Assembly (NCBI RefSeq): GCF_040273735.1
Contig: NZ_JBELZM010000002.1
Span: 310,001 to 374,000, forward strand
DNA: 64,000 bases
From: Solibacillus sp040273735
GTDB taxonomy: Bacteria > Bacillota > Bacilli > Bacillales_A > Planococcaceae
Reading direction: 5' to 3'
Below are positions 52,469 through 61,670 of the stretch, one piece after another. A model generated the notes under the pieces. The model was not told the DNA's origin and made no database searches. It saw only the letters and a program-made list of their open reading frames with translations. Made by a program: the position numbers and the translations under genes. The first letter of the stretch is position 1, and every line of letters starts with the position of its first letter.

Positions 52469-54157
52469 ATGTCAATGAATATGAAAGAGATCGAATTTCA
52501 AACAGCTAGCTATGAGAAGTGGAAGGAAGAAGCGGTCAAAGCATTAAAAGGAAAACCGTTTGAATCCTTATTTACAAAGACAATTGAAAATATCACGCTT
52601 GACCCACTTTATACAGAAGAAAGCTTAATCGAAAAATTGGGAGATCAACTGGATAAACAAGTATCAACAATCCGTTCTCTAACAAAACAGACGAGCTTCA
52701 CTGTTGCACAGCAAATCGCTGGCAATGATGCAGCAAGCTTTTTTGCCAACATCGAGGATAGCTTATCGCGCGGCAATGAAATGATTACAATCAACAGCCC
52801 GGTTGCATTTGACTGGTCTGAACAGGACAGCGAAAAACTCGCTTCTTATTTATCGGAAAATTCATTTAAATTTACCGTCGCTTCTGCTGAAGATGCAGTG
52901 CTGGATGTGTTCAAATATATTGACGAAGCTAAACGTAATGACGTTGTAGGCTATATTGTTTCACCTGAAACATTAGAATTAGCTGACTATCCAAACGTCC
53001 GCACGTTTTGTGCAAATACGATTCCGTTCCATAATGACGGCGCTAATGCGGTACAAGAGCTTGCTGTTGCGCTTACACAAGCAGCTAAACTTGCTAATAC
53101 GGCAGAAGATTTTAAAGCATTTGAACAGAAGTTTTTCGTACAGTTCGCTGTCGATACACAATTCTTTGCAGAAGTAGCAAAACTTCGTGCCTTTAAAGTA
53201 TTATGGAAAGCGTTTGCTTCAGCATTCGGCAATGAAGCAAGCGCTGTCCCGGTCGCAGTGGAAACTTCGGTACGCAGCTTCTCGAAATATGATGTTTATG
53301 TAAACTTATTACGTGCAGGCAATGAAGCGTTCTCAGCAGCAATCGGCGGTGCAGATATTATTACGGTACATCCGCATGATGCATTGACAGGTGTTTCAGG
53401 GCAGTCGATCCGTATAGCGCGAAATGTTTCCCTTGTAACGAAAGAAGAGTCGCATGTAACGAATGTAATCGATCCATCAGGCGGTTCGTACTTTATCGAA
53501 TCATTAACAGCAGACTATGTAAAAGAAGCATGGGCACTGTTTTTGGAAATCGAAATTGCTGGCGGACTGGAAGCATACGGTATCAATGCTCAAATCGAGG
53601 AAGTGTATGCGACACGTATGAAGCAAGTGGAAACACGCAAGCATTCACTAATCGGTACTAACATCTATGCAAACCCGCAAGATACAGTAGCAACAACTGA
53701 AAATGCTCAATTTGCAGGTGTAAAACGTCTTGCCATTCCATTTGAAAATTTGCGTGCCACGTATGCACAAACTGGATTCAAGACAGCAATATTAACATTC
53801 GGGGAATTGAAAAACTATAAGCCGCGCGCAGATTTTGTACAAGGATTCTTCGCAACAGCGGGCATTGTAGCATATCAGACAGCAGGCTTCCAAACAATCG
53901 AAGATGCAACAACTTGGCTGGCAACTGCCGACTATGACTATGTAGTCGTAGCTGCAACGGATGAAGATACTAAAGCCATTGTGCCGGCATTACTTGAAAA
54001 CAAAAAACAATCGGTTGTGTTGGATGCAGCGGGTAAATTTAAAGAAGATGAAGCGGCGTGGACTGCAAATGGCTTAAACGGCTTTATTTATGCAGGTCAG
54101 AACATCGTTGAAAAGCTATCGGATGTCGTGATGAGCGTGAAGGGGGTACAACAATGA
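52469..54157 (+). CDS. mutA: Methylmalonyl-CoA mutase small subunit
   Basis: Structural subunit of the heterodimeric mutase, 562 residues. It has the TIM-barrel half (ADIITVHPHDALTGVSGQSIRIARN, DPSGGSYFIESLTADYVKEAW) and a degenerate C-terminal domain without the cobalamin-binding DxHxxG. The only upstream Shine-Dalgarno (AAGGGGGGAA, 52444-52452) is about 17 bases before ATG 52469, unusually far; ATGs at 52475 and 52481 are farther. The stop overlaps mutB (ATGA). Confidence 0.93.
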   Translation: MSMNMKEIEFQTASYEKWKEEAVKALKGKPFESLFTKTIENITLDPLYTEESLIEKLGDQLDKQVSTIRSLTKQTSFTVAQQIAGNDAASFFANIEDSLSRGNEMITINSPVAFDWSEQDSEKLASYLSENSFKFTVASAEDAVLDVFKYIDEAKRNDVVGYIVSPETLELADYPNVRTFCANTIPFHNDGANAVQELAVALTQAAKLANTAEDFKAFEQKFFVQFAVDTQFFAEVAKLRAFKVLWKAFASAFGNEASAVPVAVETSVRSFSKYDVYVNLLRAGNEAFSAAIGGADIITVHPHDALTGVSGQSIRIARNVSLVTKEESHVTNVIDPSGGSYFIESLTADYVKEAWALFLEIEIAGGLEAYGINAQIEEVYATRMKQVETRKHSLIGTNIYANPQDTVATTENAQFAGVKRLAIPFENLRATYAQTGFKTAILTFGELKNYKPRADFVQGFFATAGIVAYQTAGFQTIEDATTWLATADYDYVVVAATDEDTKAIVPALLENKKQSVVLDAAGKFKEDEAAWTANGLNGFIYAGQNIVEKLSDVVMSVKGVQQ

Positions 54158-56304
54158 GTAAAGCAAATTTCGCTACTGTTGTCATTGAAGATGTATTAAA
54201 ACAAGAGCAACTTACTTCTACAGGCTCGTACGTGACAAATGAAGGCATTGAAGTGAATTCTGTCTACAATAAAAAAGATATTCAAGACGCAAAACATTTA
54301 AAAGATGTGGCTGGTATTGCACCAAATACACGTGGGCCATACCCGACAATGTATGTAGCGCGTCCATGGACAGTGCGTCAATATGCAGGTTTCTCGACTG
54401 CGGAAGAATCAAATGCCTTTTACCGTCGTAACTTGGCAATGGGTCAGAAAGGGCTTTCAGTAGCATTCGACTTGGCAACACACCGCGGTTATGACTCGGA
54501 TCACCCTCGTGTAACAGGGGATGTCGGAAAAGCCGGCGTTGCGATCGATTCAGTTGAAGATGCAAAAATTTTATTCGACGGCATTCCACTTGATCAAATG
54601 TCGGTATCGATGACGATGAACGGTGCAGTTTTACCGATTCTTGCATTCTACATTGTTGCAGCTGAAGAACAGGGAGTATCGCCTGATAAATTGGCCGGTA
54701 CAATCCAAAATGACATTTTAAAAGAATACATGGTACGTAACACATATATTTACCCGCCGGCAATGTCGATGAAAATCATTGCGGACATATTTGAATATAC
54801 GGCGAAATTCATGCCGAAATTCAACTCGATTTCCATTTCGGGTTACCATATACAAGAAGCGGGTGCGACAAATGATATCGAGCTTGCGTACACATTGGCA
54901 GACGGTCTTGAATATGTTCGTACAGGTTTAAAAGCAGGAATTGATATTGATGCATTTGCACCACGTCTATCGTTCTTCTGGGCGATCGGCATGAACTATT
55001 ACATGGAAGTTGCGAAAATGCGTGCTGCACGTCGCATTTGGGCGCAAATGATGTCTACATTCAATCCGAAAAACTCGAAGTCACTTGCATTGCGTACCCA
55101 CTCGCAAACATCAGGCTGGAGTTTAACAGAACAAGATCCATTCAATAACGTAACACGTACACTAATTGAAGCGAACGCAGCAGCGATGGGCCATACACAG
55201 TCGCTTCATACGAACGCGCTGGATGAAGCAATTGCTTTACCGACGGACTTCTCGGCTCGTATTGCACGTAATACACAGCTATTCCTGCAAGAAGAAACAG
55301 GAATGACAAAAGTTATCGATCCATGGGGCGGTTCGTACTATGTCGAAAAATTGACAGAAGAGCTGACAGAAAAAGCATGGGCTTTAATTGAAGAAATCGA
55401 AGCTCTTGGTGGAATGGCGAAAGCGATTGAAACAGGACTTCCAAAAATGAAAGTTGAAGAAGCAGCGGCTAAACGCCAGGCGAAAATCGATTCAAAAACA
55501 GAAACGATTGTCGGCGTAAACAAATACCGTCTTGCAGAAGAAGATCCAATCGACATTTTGGATATCGACAATGCGATTGTACGCGAATCACAAATTGCCC
55601 GCCTTGAAAAAATGAAGGCGACACGTGATGAAGCGGAAGTACAAAAACATTTAGCGCGTTTAACGAAAGCGGCTGAAGACGGCTCAGAAAACTTATTAGC
55701 CGTTGCAGTGGACGCAGCAAGAGCACGTGCATCATTAGGTGAAATTTCGGATGCGATTGAAGCGGTATCTGGCCGTCATAAAGCAGTTATCCGTTCAATT
55801 TCTGGTGTCTACTCTGCAAACTTCTCGGATGATGAAATGATTTCGGAAGTGAAGCAAATGACAGAAGACTTCCTGGAAGCAGAAGGTCGCCGTCCACGTA
55901 TTTTAGTGGCGAAGATGGGACAGGACGGGCATGACCGCGGTGCAAAGGTTGTTGCAACTGGCTATGCGGACTTAGGTTTCGACGTCGATATTTCTCCGTT
56001 GTTCATGACACCGGAAGAAACTGCACAAATGGCAAACGAAAATGACGTTCACTGTATCGGTGTATCATCTTTGGCAGCGGGTCATAAAACATTAGTGCCT
56101 GAACTTGTAGGTGAGTTGAAGAAATTAGGTCGCGAGGACATTATCGTCATTTGCGGCGGGGTTATCCCAGCTCAAGATTATGACTTTCTGTATGAAGCAG
56201 GTGCAGCGGCTATCTTCGGGCCAGGTACTGTTATTCCAGTATCGGCAATTCGTATTATAGAAGAAATTTATAAAAAGTTAGGTTATGAGGAAGTGGCAGA
56301 GTAG
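54154..56304 (+). CDS. mutB: Methylmalonyl-CoA mutase large subunit (B12-binding)
   Basis: Catalytic subunit of 716 residues that converts methylmalonyl-CoA to succinyl-CoA with adenosylcobalamin. The substrate barrel covers about 30-560 (TRGPYPTMYVARPWTVRQYAGFST, LPTDFSARIARNTQLFLQEE). The C-terminal B12 domain has base-off motif MGQDGHDRGAKV (His ligand), SSLAAGHK and VICGGVIPAQDYDFL. Length is normal for the family. Confidence 0.96.
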   Translation: MSKANFATVVIEDVLKQEQLTSTGSYVTNEGIEVNSVYNKKDIQDAKHLKDVAGIAPNTRGPYPTMYVARPWTVRQYAGFSTAEESNAFYRRNLAMGQKGLSVAFDLATHRGYDSDHPRVTGDVGKAGVAIDSVEDAKILFDGIPLDQMSVSMTMNGAVLPILAFYIVAAEEQGVSPDKLAGTIQNDILKEYMVRNTYIYPPAMSMKIIADIFEYTAKFMPKFNSISISGYHIQEAGATNDIELAYTLADGLEYVRTGLKAGIDIDAFAPRLSFFWAIGMNYYMEVAKMRAARRIWAQMMSTFNPKNSKSLALRTHSQTSGWSLTEQDPFNNVTRTLIEANAAAMGHTQSLHTNALDEAIALPTDFSARIARNTQLFLQEETGMTKVIDPWGGSYYVEKLTEELTEKAWALIEEIEALGGMAKAIETGLPKMKVEEAAAKRQAKIDSKTETIVGVNKYRLAEEDPIDILDIDNAIVRESQIARLEKMKATRDEAEVQKHLARLTKAAEDGSENLLAVAVDAARARASLGEISDAIEAVSGRHKAVIRSISGVYSANFSDDEMISEVKQMTEDFLEAEGRRPRILVAKMGQDGHDRGAKVVATGYADLGFDVDISPLFMTPEETAQMANENDVHCIGVSSLAAGHKTLVPELVGELKKLGREDIIVICGGVIPAQDYDFLYEAGAAAIFGPGTVIPVSAIRIIEEIYKKLGYEEVAE

Positions 56305-56306
56305 TG

Positions 56307-57389
56307 ATGCCACAAGAAGAGAAAAGCGCTTTATTTGTCATGGATGGTGTGAAGGGTGGTCATGATGGTATGAGCTATTCAAACCCGAAAAAGTTCAGGA
56401 AAAAAAAGCAGGAAACAATTGATCTGCAGACGCTGGCAAGCGAAGTACGTGCAGGTAACCGCACTTCGCTTGCCAAAGCGATTACGCTCATTGAAAGCTC
56501 GAACAATACCCATAAGGAAGAAGCACAGAAGCTGCTGCAGGAGTTATTGCCTTATACGGGCAATTCAATTCGAATTGGTATCACCGGTGTACCAGGGGCG
56601 GGGAAAAGTTCTTTTATCGAAGCATTCGGAACGATGCTGTGCAGAATGGGTAAGCGCGTTGCGGTACTTGCAATCGACCCGAGCTCGTCGCTTTCAGGCG
56701 GCAGTATTTTAGGGGACAAAACACGAATGGAAGAACTGGTACGCCAGGAAAATGCATTTGTGCGTCCATCACCGAGTGCCGGTACATTGGGCGGTGTCCA
56801 TAAGAAATCCCGTGAAACGATGCTGTTATGTGAAGCAGCAGGATATGACGTCATTCTGATTGAAACAGTCGGTGTCGGCCAAAGTGAAACGTATGTGCGC
56901 GGCATGGTCGATTTCTTCTTGCTGCTAGTCTTAACTGGTGCGGGAGATGAACTGCAAGGGATGAAGAAGGGCATTATGGAGCTTGCAGACGGCATTATCG
57001 TTCATAAAGCGGACGGGGACAATGTACGCCCTGCACGTCGGACCATGCAGGAATACAAGCAGATTCTTCATTTCCTTCAGCCATCGACTCCTGGCTGGCT
57101 CAGTACGTCACTGACCGTATCGTCCCTTGAAAAAAAGGGGCTCGACAAAGTATGGGATATGCTGATGGAGTTTGAGCAAAAAACGAGGCAGTCGAATTAT
57201 TGGACGACACGTCGCCATGAACAAACGCGCGACTGGTTCCATACAATGATTACCGATCATTTAATAGATTCGTTCTATAAAAATCCGGAACGCAAAAAGC
57301 AGGTCCGGTCACTTGAGGAAGAAATATTGCATGGCCAGCTAACGGTAACACAAGGGGTTAATGCATTATTTGGCGAAAAAAATGAATAA
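56307..57389 (+). CDS. meaB: MeaB/ArgK-type GTPase chaperone of the mutase
   Basis: G3E-type GTPase of about 360 residues that guards cobalamin loading and reactivation of methylmalonyl-CoA mutase. Walker A is ITGVPGAGKSSFIEAFG, followed by LAIDPSSSLSGGSILGDKTRM, IETVGVGQSE and VHKADGDN. The N-terminal 40 residues are extra and basic. A GTG at 56304 and ATG at 56307 are adjacent; I use the ATG. It directly follows mutB, as usual. Confidence 0.92.
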   Translation: MPQEEKSALFVMDGVKGGHDGMSYSNPKKFRKKKQETIDLQTLASEVRAGNRTSLAKAITLIESSNNTHKEEAQKLLQELLPYTGNSIRIGITGVPGAGKSSFIEAFGTMLCRMGKRVAVLAIDPSSSLSGGSILGDKTRMEELVRQENAFVRPSPSAGTLGGVHKKSRETMLLCEAAGYDVILIETVGVGQSETYVRGMVDFFLLLVLTGAGDELQGMKKGIMELADGIIVHKADGDNVRPARRTMQEYKQILHFLQPSTPGWLSTSLTVSSLEKKGLDKVWDMLMEFEQKTRQSNYWTTRRHEQTRDWFHTMITDHLIDSFYKNPERKKQVRSLEEEILHGQLTVTQGVNALFGEKNE

Positions 57390-57391
57390 AT

Positions 57392-57576
57392 CAATTACGC
57401 CTTGGCGTAATTGTGTCCAGATTTTTTGAGTTTGGACCCACACGTAGTGGGTCAGTCAGCCGTTCGCATGATGCGACGCATTTAGGCTGTAAACCTCTAT
57501 AATTCCTTTAAAAAATCTGTGACATCCGCCGGAGGCTTATTTTCATTCAGCGGGAGTTTCCGCTGAATGAAAATAA
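57392..57576. repeat. Intergenic block of four inverted repeats
   Basis: Between meaB and brxB there is no gene but four hairpin-forming palindromes in a row. These are CAATTACGCC/GGCGTAATTG (57392-57413), GACCCAC/GTGGGTC (57435-57453), CAGCC/GGCTG enclosing TCGCAT/ATGCGA (57457-57489), and a 17-base perfect stem from TTATTTTCATTCAGCGG to its complement (57537-57576). None except possibly the first is placed like a terminator. This resembles a mosaic intergenic repeat family, or a structured RNA. Confidence 0.6.
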
Positions 57577-57653
57577 TGATAATCAAGAGTCTTTGCACAT
57601 CTTTCGTAACCTTGCTATGATAAAAAGGAACATAGAAAGGGGCTAAAAAGCTT

Positions 57654-58094
57654 ATGAACATGGATTATGATTTATTTATGCAACAAATTACAACGACTGC
57701 ACGTGCAGAGATGGAAGCAGCAGGTTATGAACAACTGCGCACTCCGGAAGACGTGGAAGCAGCGTTTGCTCGTGAAGGAACAACTCTTGTTATGGTGAAT
57801 TCTGTGTGTGGCTGTGCTGGCGGTATTGCACGTCCTGCAGCAACACATGCTGTACATTACGATAAACGTCCTGACCATTTAGTAACAGTATTTGCCGGTC
57901 AAGATAAAGAGGCAACAGCAGCTGCACGTTATTATTTCGGTGAAGATCACATCCCATCATCACCATCATTCATTTTATTGAAAGATGGACAAGTTGTAGG
58001 AGAAGTTGGCCGATTTGAAATCGAAGGACATGACCCAATGAGTGTTGTAACAAACCTTCAAGGTCACTTCGAGGAAAACTGCGAAGAAATCTAA
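57654..58094 (+). CDS. brxB: Bacilliredoxin BrxB (YqiW)
   Basis: Thiol-disulfide protein of 146 residues in the DUF1094/BrxA-BrxB family, which removes bacillithiol from oxidised proteins. The family active site CGC is in VNSVCGCAGGIARPA, and SPSFILLKDGQVV follows. Position after the bkd region and before the yqjA homologue matches B. subtilis YqiW, so BrxB rather than BrxA (YphP). An AGAAAGGGGC element lies upstream of ATG 57654, with a second ATG at 57660. Confidence 0.9.
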   Translation: MNMDYDLFMQQITTTARAEMEAAGYEQLRTPEDVEAAFAREGTTLVMVNSVCGCAGGIARPAATHAVHYDKRPDHLVTVFAGQDKEATAAARYYFGEDHIPSSPSFILLKDGQVVGEVGRFEIEGHDPMSVVTNLQGHFEENCEEI

Positions 58095-58171
58095 TACTAC
58101 TAGAGTAATTGTGAAACGGGTGCGTAGCGAACGTACCCGCTGCACACCTATAACGGGGGAGTTCAACCGAT

Positions 58172-59128
58172 ATGAAGAAATTTTCAATCGGCTATCGTAC
58201 TTTAAAAACAGCCATTGGTGCTGCTGTTGCGATAGCAATTGCCCAATATTTTGATTTGCAGTTTTTTACGGCCGCTGGTATTCTGACGATTTTAAGCATT
58301 CAACCAACAAAACGTAAATCTCTCCATGCAGTGTATACCCGGATTGTTTCAACATTTATCGGGATCGCTTATGCATTTATATTTTTCGAAATATTCGGTT
58401 ATTCGCCGGTTGTTTTAGGTATCGTTATGATTCTTTTCATTCCCACAATTGTTTCACTTAGAGTTGTGGAAGGTTTTATCTCAAGTTCGGTAATCATGAT
58501 GCACATATATTTGACCGCCAATTTTACGGTCGATCTGCTAATAAATGAATTTTACTTAATGGCAATCGGTTATGGGGTTGGTTTAGTCGTAAATATGTAC
58601 ATGCCGGATATCCAGCAAGGCCTGTATTACCACCGCGAAAAAATGGAGTCGTTATTGAAGAAAATTCTTGCGGAAATCGCAGGGTATTTGAGAGATGGCG
58701 ATACATTATGGGATGGTCATGAACTGATTGAAGCGGCGAAAGTGGTCGAGGCAGGAAAGGCGCTGGCATTCCAAGATGTTGAAAATCACGTGACTCGTAA
58801 AGAAAATACATTTTATCTGTATTTTGATATGCGTGAAAGACAGCTGGAAATTATAGAGCGTGTGTTGCCGAAAATTACTACACTGCCGGTAATGACAGAG
58901 CAGGCTACATTAATTGCAGCCTTCATGGAAGACTTGAGCGAGCACGTCCATTCAGGAAATACGGCAAGCCGCTTTTTGGAAAAACTCGACAAAGTAAAAG
59001 AAGAGTTCGCCAAAATGCCATTGCCAAATGATCACGAAACATTCCTCGCAATGGCCGCATTGTACCAGTTCATCGAAGAAATGGATGAATACCTGGTCAT
59101 CAAGCAATCGTTCAAGGGGATGAAATAA
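58172..59128 (+). CDS. yqjA: YqjA, aromatic acid exporter (ArAE) family membrane protein
   Basis: DUF939-type protein of 318 residues. Four to five transmembrane helices lie in the first 150 residues (GYRTLKTAIGAAVAIAIAQY, LSIQPTKRKSLHAVYTRIVST), followed by a long cytosolic helical domain. The substrate is unknown. Synteny with B. subtilis yqiW-yqjA is kept. A GGGGGAG element precedes the ATG. The 77-base gap before it contains a GC-rich hairpin CGGGTGCG/CGTACCCG. Confidence 0.85.
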   Translation: MKKFSIGYRTLKTAIGAAVAIAIAQYFDLQFFTAAGILTILSIQPTKRKSLHAVYTRIVSTFIGIAYAFIFFEIFGYSPVVLGIVMILFIPTIVSLRVVEGFISSSVIMMHIYLTANFTVDLLINEFYLMAIGYGVGLVVNMYMPDIQQGLYYHREKMESLLKKILAEIAGYLRDGDTLWDGHELIEAAKVVEAGKALAFQDVENHVTRKENTFYLYFDMRERQLEIIERVLPKITTLPVMTEQATLIAAFMEDLSEHVHSGNTASRFLEKLDKVKEEFAKMPLPNDHETFLAMAALYQFIEEMDEYLVIKQSFKGMK

Positions 59129-59154
59129 AAAAAATGGATGCATAAACATCCATT
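59127..59154 (-). terminator. Terminator of the Prli42-like gene
   Basis: Read on the minus strand, AATGGATG pairs with CATCCATT around TTTATG and is followed by TTTTTTT. On the plus strand there is no T-run, so it serves the minus-strand gene. Confidence 0.8.
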
Positions 59155-59248
59155 ACATAAATGCTGCGACACCCATTGCAACAGTTGAGATTAACATGAT
59201 AACAACCATTGAATAAACGACTATTTTTTGAAACTTTTTGTTGCTCAT
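59153..59248 (-). CDS. Prli42-like stressosome-associated mini-protein (31 aa)
   Basis: A 31-codon gene on the minus strand encodes a polar basic start (MSNKKFQKIVVY) and one helix (SMVVIMLISTVAMGVAAFM). GAAGGAG lies 8-9 bases before the ATG at 59248, and a terminator follows directly. Size, MxNKK start and topology match Listeria Prli42 and the DUF4044 family, a membrane mini-protein that tethers the stressosome. The family link rests on recalled sequence similarity. Confidence 0.75.
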   Translation of the reverse strand: MSNKKFQKIVVYSMVVIMLISTVAMGVAAFM

Positions 59249-59448
59249 TCTTTTCGCTCCTTCAATATGAACTAGTACTAGTTTATCAAATTTGAAGGAA
59301 TTCTCAAGTACATTAGATTTTACATTTTCGAAATTTTAAAATTTTTTATCGGAAGTACAAACAACCGTTAAAAAAAGCCTCGAACAAATGTCTGGCACGA
59401 TTCAGATGAGGCGGAATTAATAATTTTATTCAAAAGGGAGTCAGTACC

Positions 59449-59862
59449 GTGGAAAAAGTGGATCATATCGGCATTGCCGTACGTAATATTGAAGAACGTA
59501 TTACATACTACACAGAAACGCTAGGCTTGAAATTATTAAAGATGGAAGAAGTAGAATCACAGCAAGTAAAAGTTGCTTTTATCGATGCAGGCAACGTAAA
59601 AATTGAGCTGCTTGAGCCAATGAGTGAAAAAAGCGCAATCCATGGCTTTTTGGAAAAGCGCGGAGAAGGCATTCATCATGTTGCATTCGGCGTAACAGGT
59701 ATTCGTGAGCGCATGGCTGAACTTCGTGAAAAAGGTGTACGACTATTATCGGAAGAGCCGGGACCAGGTGCTGGCGGCGCGGAAGTAGCATTTTTACACC
59801 CGAAAGACTCATATGGTGTACTTTATGAATTATGCGATAAAAGCGGAAAAGGGGATAAATAA
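59449..59862 (+). CDS. mce: Methylmalonyl-CoA epimerase
   Basis: Glyoxalase-fold metalloenzyme of 137 residues that converts (S)- to (R)-methylmalonyl-CoA. The metal ligands are His in VDHIGIAVRNIEE, Glu/Gln in the middle strand, His in GIHHVAFGV and Glu in YGVLYELCDK. The start is GTG 59449 after AAAAGGGAG. It corresponds to B. subtilis YqjC. The carboxyltransferase starts three bases beyond its stop. Confidence 0.92.
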   Translation: MEKVDHIGIAVRNIEERITYYTETLGLKLLKMEEVESQQVKVAFIDAGNVKIELLEPMSEKSAIHGFLEKRGEGIHHVAFGVTGIRERMAELREKGVRLLSEEPGPGAGGAEVAFLHPKDSYGVLYELCDKSGKGDK

Positions 59863-59864
59863 CG

Positions 59865-61433
59865 ATGACAACAATGACAGTAACTCCAGATATGTTTGAT
59901 AAAATTAATGAGCTTTATGACCGTAAAGAAGCGATCCAGCTTGGTGGCGGGGATGCGCGTATCGAAAAGCAGCATGAAAAAGGGAAAATGACTGCCCGTG
60001 AACGCATTGATATGTTATTGGATGACGGGTCATTCGTTGAAATCAATCCTTTCATCACACACCGTACAGTTGATTTCGGTATGGATAAACTAGAAGGCCC
60101 TGGTGATGGCGTAGTTACAGGTTTTGGTAAAATCAATGGCCGTAATGTGTATTTATTTGCACAGGACTTCACAGTATTCGGCGGTGCGCTTGGTGAAATG
60201 CACGCGAAAAAAATCGCAGCGGTAATGGATTTGGCAGCAAAAAATGGTACGCCGTTTATCGGCATTAACGATTCAGGCGGTGCGCGTATTCAAGAAGGTG
60301 TATTATCACTTGACGGCTACGGTCACATTTTCTACCGTAACTCAATTTATTCTGGTGTAATTCCGCAAATCTCAGTAATTATGGGACCATGTGCGGGTGG
60401 TGCAGTTTATTCACCAGCGATTACAGACTTTATTTTAATGGTTGATAAAACATCTCAAATGTTCATTACAGGACCTAAAGTAATTGAAACAGTAACAGGC
60501 GAGAAAATTTCAGCTGAAGGTCTTGGCGGTTCTAAAGTGCATAACGCTACTTCAGGGAATGCCCACTTCCGTGCTGAGAACGAAGAAGCTGCAATTGCAC
60601 AAATTCAGCAATTACTTTCTTACTTACCACAGAACAACCGAGAAAAAGCACCGAAACAAGCTGCTCCAGAAGGCGATAACTTCCGTTCAGAACTTGTTGA
60701 TGTTGTGCCGATTGACCAAACAAAATCTTATGATGTCCGTAAAGTAGTAGAACAAGTAGTTGACGAAGGTTCATTCATGGAAGTGCAAAAAGATTTCGCG
60801 AAAAACATTGTAGTTGGTTTTGCACGCATCGCTGGTGAATCAGTTGGTTTAGTATGTAACCAGCCAAAATTCCTGGCTGGCGGATTAGATATCGATTCGT
60901 CTGATAAATTAGCTCGTTTCGTACGTACATGTGACGCATTCAACGTGCCTGTTATTACATTTGAAGACGTATCTGGTTTCTTCCCAGGTGTTAAACAAGA
61001 GCACGGCGGGATTATCCGTCACGGTGCGAAAATCCTCTATGCTTACTCAGAAGCAACTGTACCAAAAATTACAGTCATTTTACGTAAAGCATATGGTGGT
61101 GCATACGTAGCATTGAACTCGAAAGCAATTGGCGCGGACTTAGTATTCGCTTGGCCGAATGCTGAAATCGCTGTAATGGGTGCTGCCGGTGCGGCAAACA
61201 TTATTCATGCAGGTGAAATTGCGAAATCCGCTGATCCGGAAGCAACACGTGCAGCGAAAATAGAAGAATACAAAGAAAAATTTGCAAATCCTTATGTAGC
61301 GGCATCACGCGGAATGGTTGACGATGTTATCGATCCACGTGAAACACGTATTAAGCTAATCCAGGCATTGGATATGCTTTCAACAAAGCAGGAAGACCGT
61401 CCATACAAAAAGCACGGGAATATTCCACTATAA
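59865..61433 (+). CDS. yqjD: Propionyl-CoA carboxylase-type carboxyltransferase (beta subunit)
   Basis: Acyl-CoA carboxyltransferase of 522 residues moving CO2 from carboxybiotin to propionyl-CoA to make methylmalonyl-CoA. Both oxyanion-hole regions are present: GTPFIGINDSGGARIQEGV and GPCAGGAVYSPAI in the N-half, and FEDVSGFFPGVKQEHGGIIRHGAK and KAYGGAYVALNSK in the C-half. It matches B. subtilis YqjD. No biotin-carboxylase alpha partner is adjacent; AccB/AccC at 14 kb or a gene outside the window must supply it. It ends in a terminator. Confidence 0.93.
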   Translation: MTTMTVTPDMFDKINELYDRKEAIQLGGGDARIEKQHEKGKMTARERIDMLLDDGSFVEINPFITHRTVDFGMDKLEGPGDGVVTGFGKINGRNVYLFAQDFTVFGGALGEMHAKKIAAVMDLAAKNGTPFIGINDSGGARIQEGVLSLDGYGHIFYRNSIYSGVIPQISVIMGPCAGGAVYSPAITDFILMVDKTSQMFITGPKVIETVTGEKISAEGLGGSKVHNATSGNAHFRAENEEAAIAQIQQLLSYLPQNNREKAPKQAAPEGDNFRSELVDVVPIDQTKSYDVRKVVEQVVDEGSFMEVQKDFAKNIVVGFARIAGESVGLVCNQPKFLAGGLDIDSSDKLARFVRTCDAFNVPVITFEDVSGFFPGVKQEHGGIIRHGAKILYAYSEATVPKITVILRKAYGGAYVALNSKAIGADLVFAWPNAEIAVMGAAGAANIIHAGEIAKSADPEATRAAKIEEYKEKFANPYVAASRGMVDDVIDPRETRIKLIQALDMLSTKQEDRPYKKHGNIPL

Positions 61434-61452
61434 ATTTTAATTGAAGCACTCT

Positions 61453-61509
61453 AAAAAACATCTCTTATATGACTTGTATAAAATACAATCATTTTTGAGG
61501 TGTTTTTTT
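61453..61509 (+). terminator. Terminator of mce-yqjD
   Basis: AAACATCTC pairs with GAGGTGTTT, with an inner ATGA.TTGTA/TACAATCAT stem, followed by a run of T residues. Confidence 0.75.
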
Positions 61510-61670
61510 GCTTATATTGAGCACTAAAAGAAATAATGCAGGAAAAATACTAGAAAATTATTAAAATATATTTACCTATAATATGGTAAATCCTCCTATT
61601 TTATTATAGTGAATTTTACAAAAAGCCATTATGCTAGATAAAGGGAAAGACGATATAGGAGGACAAAAGT

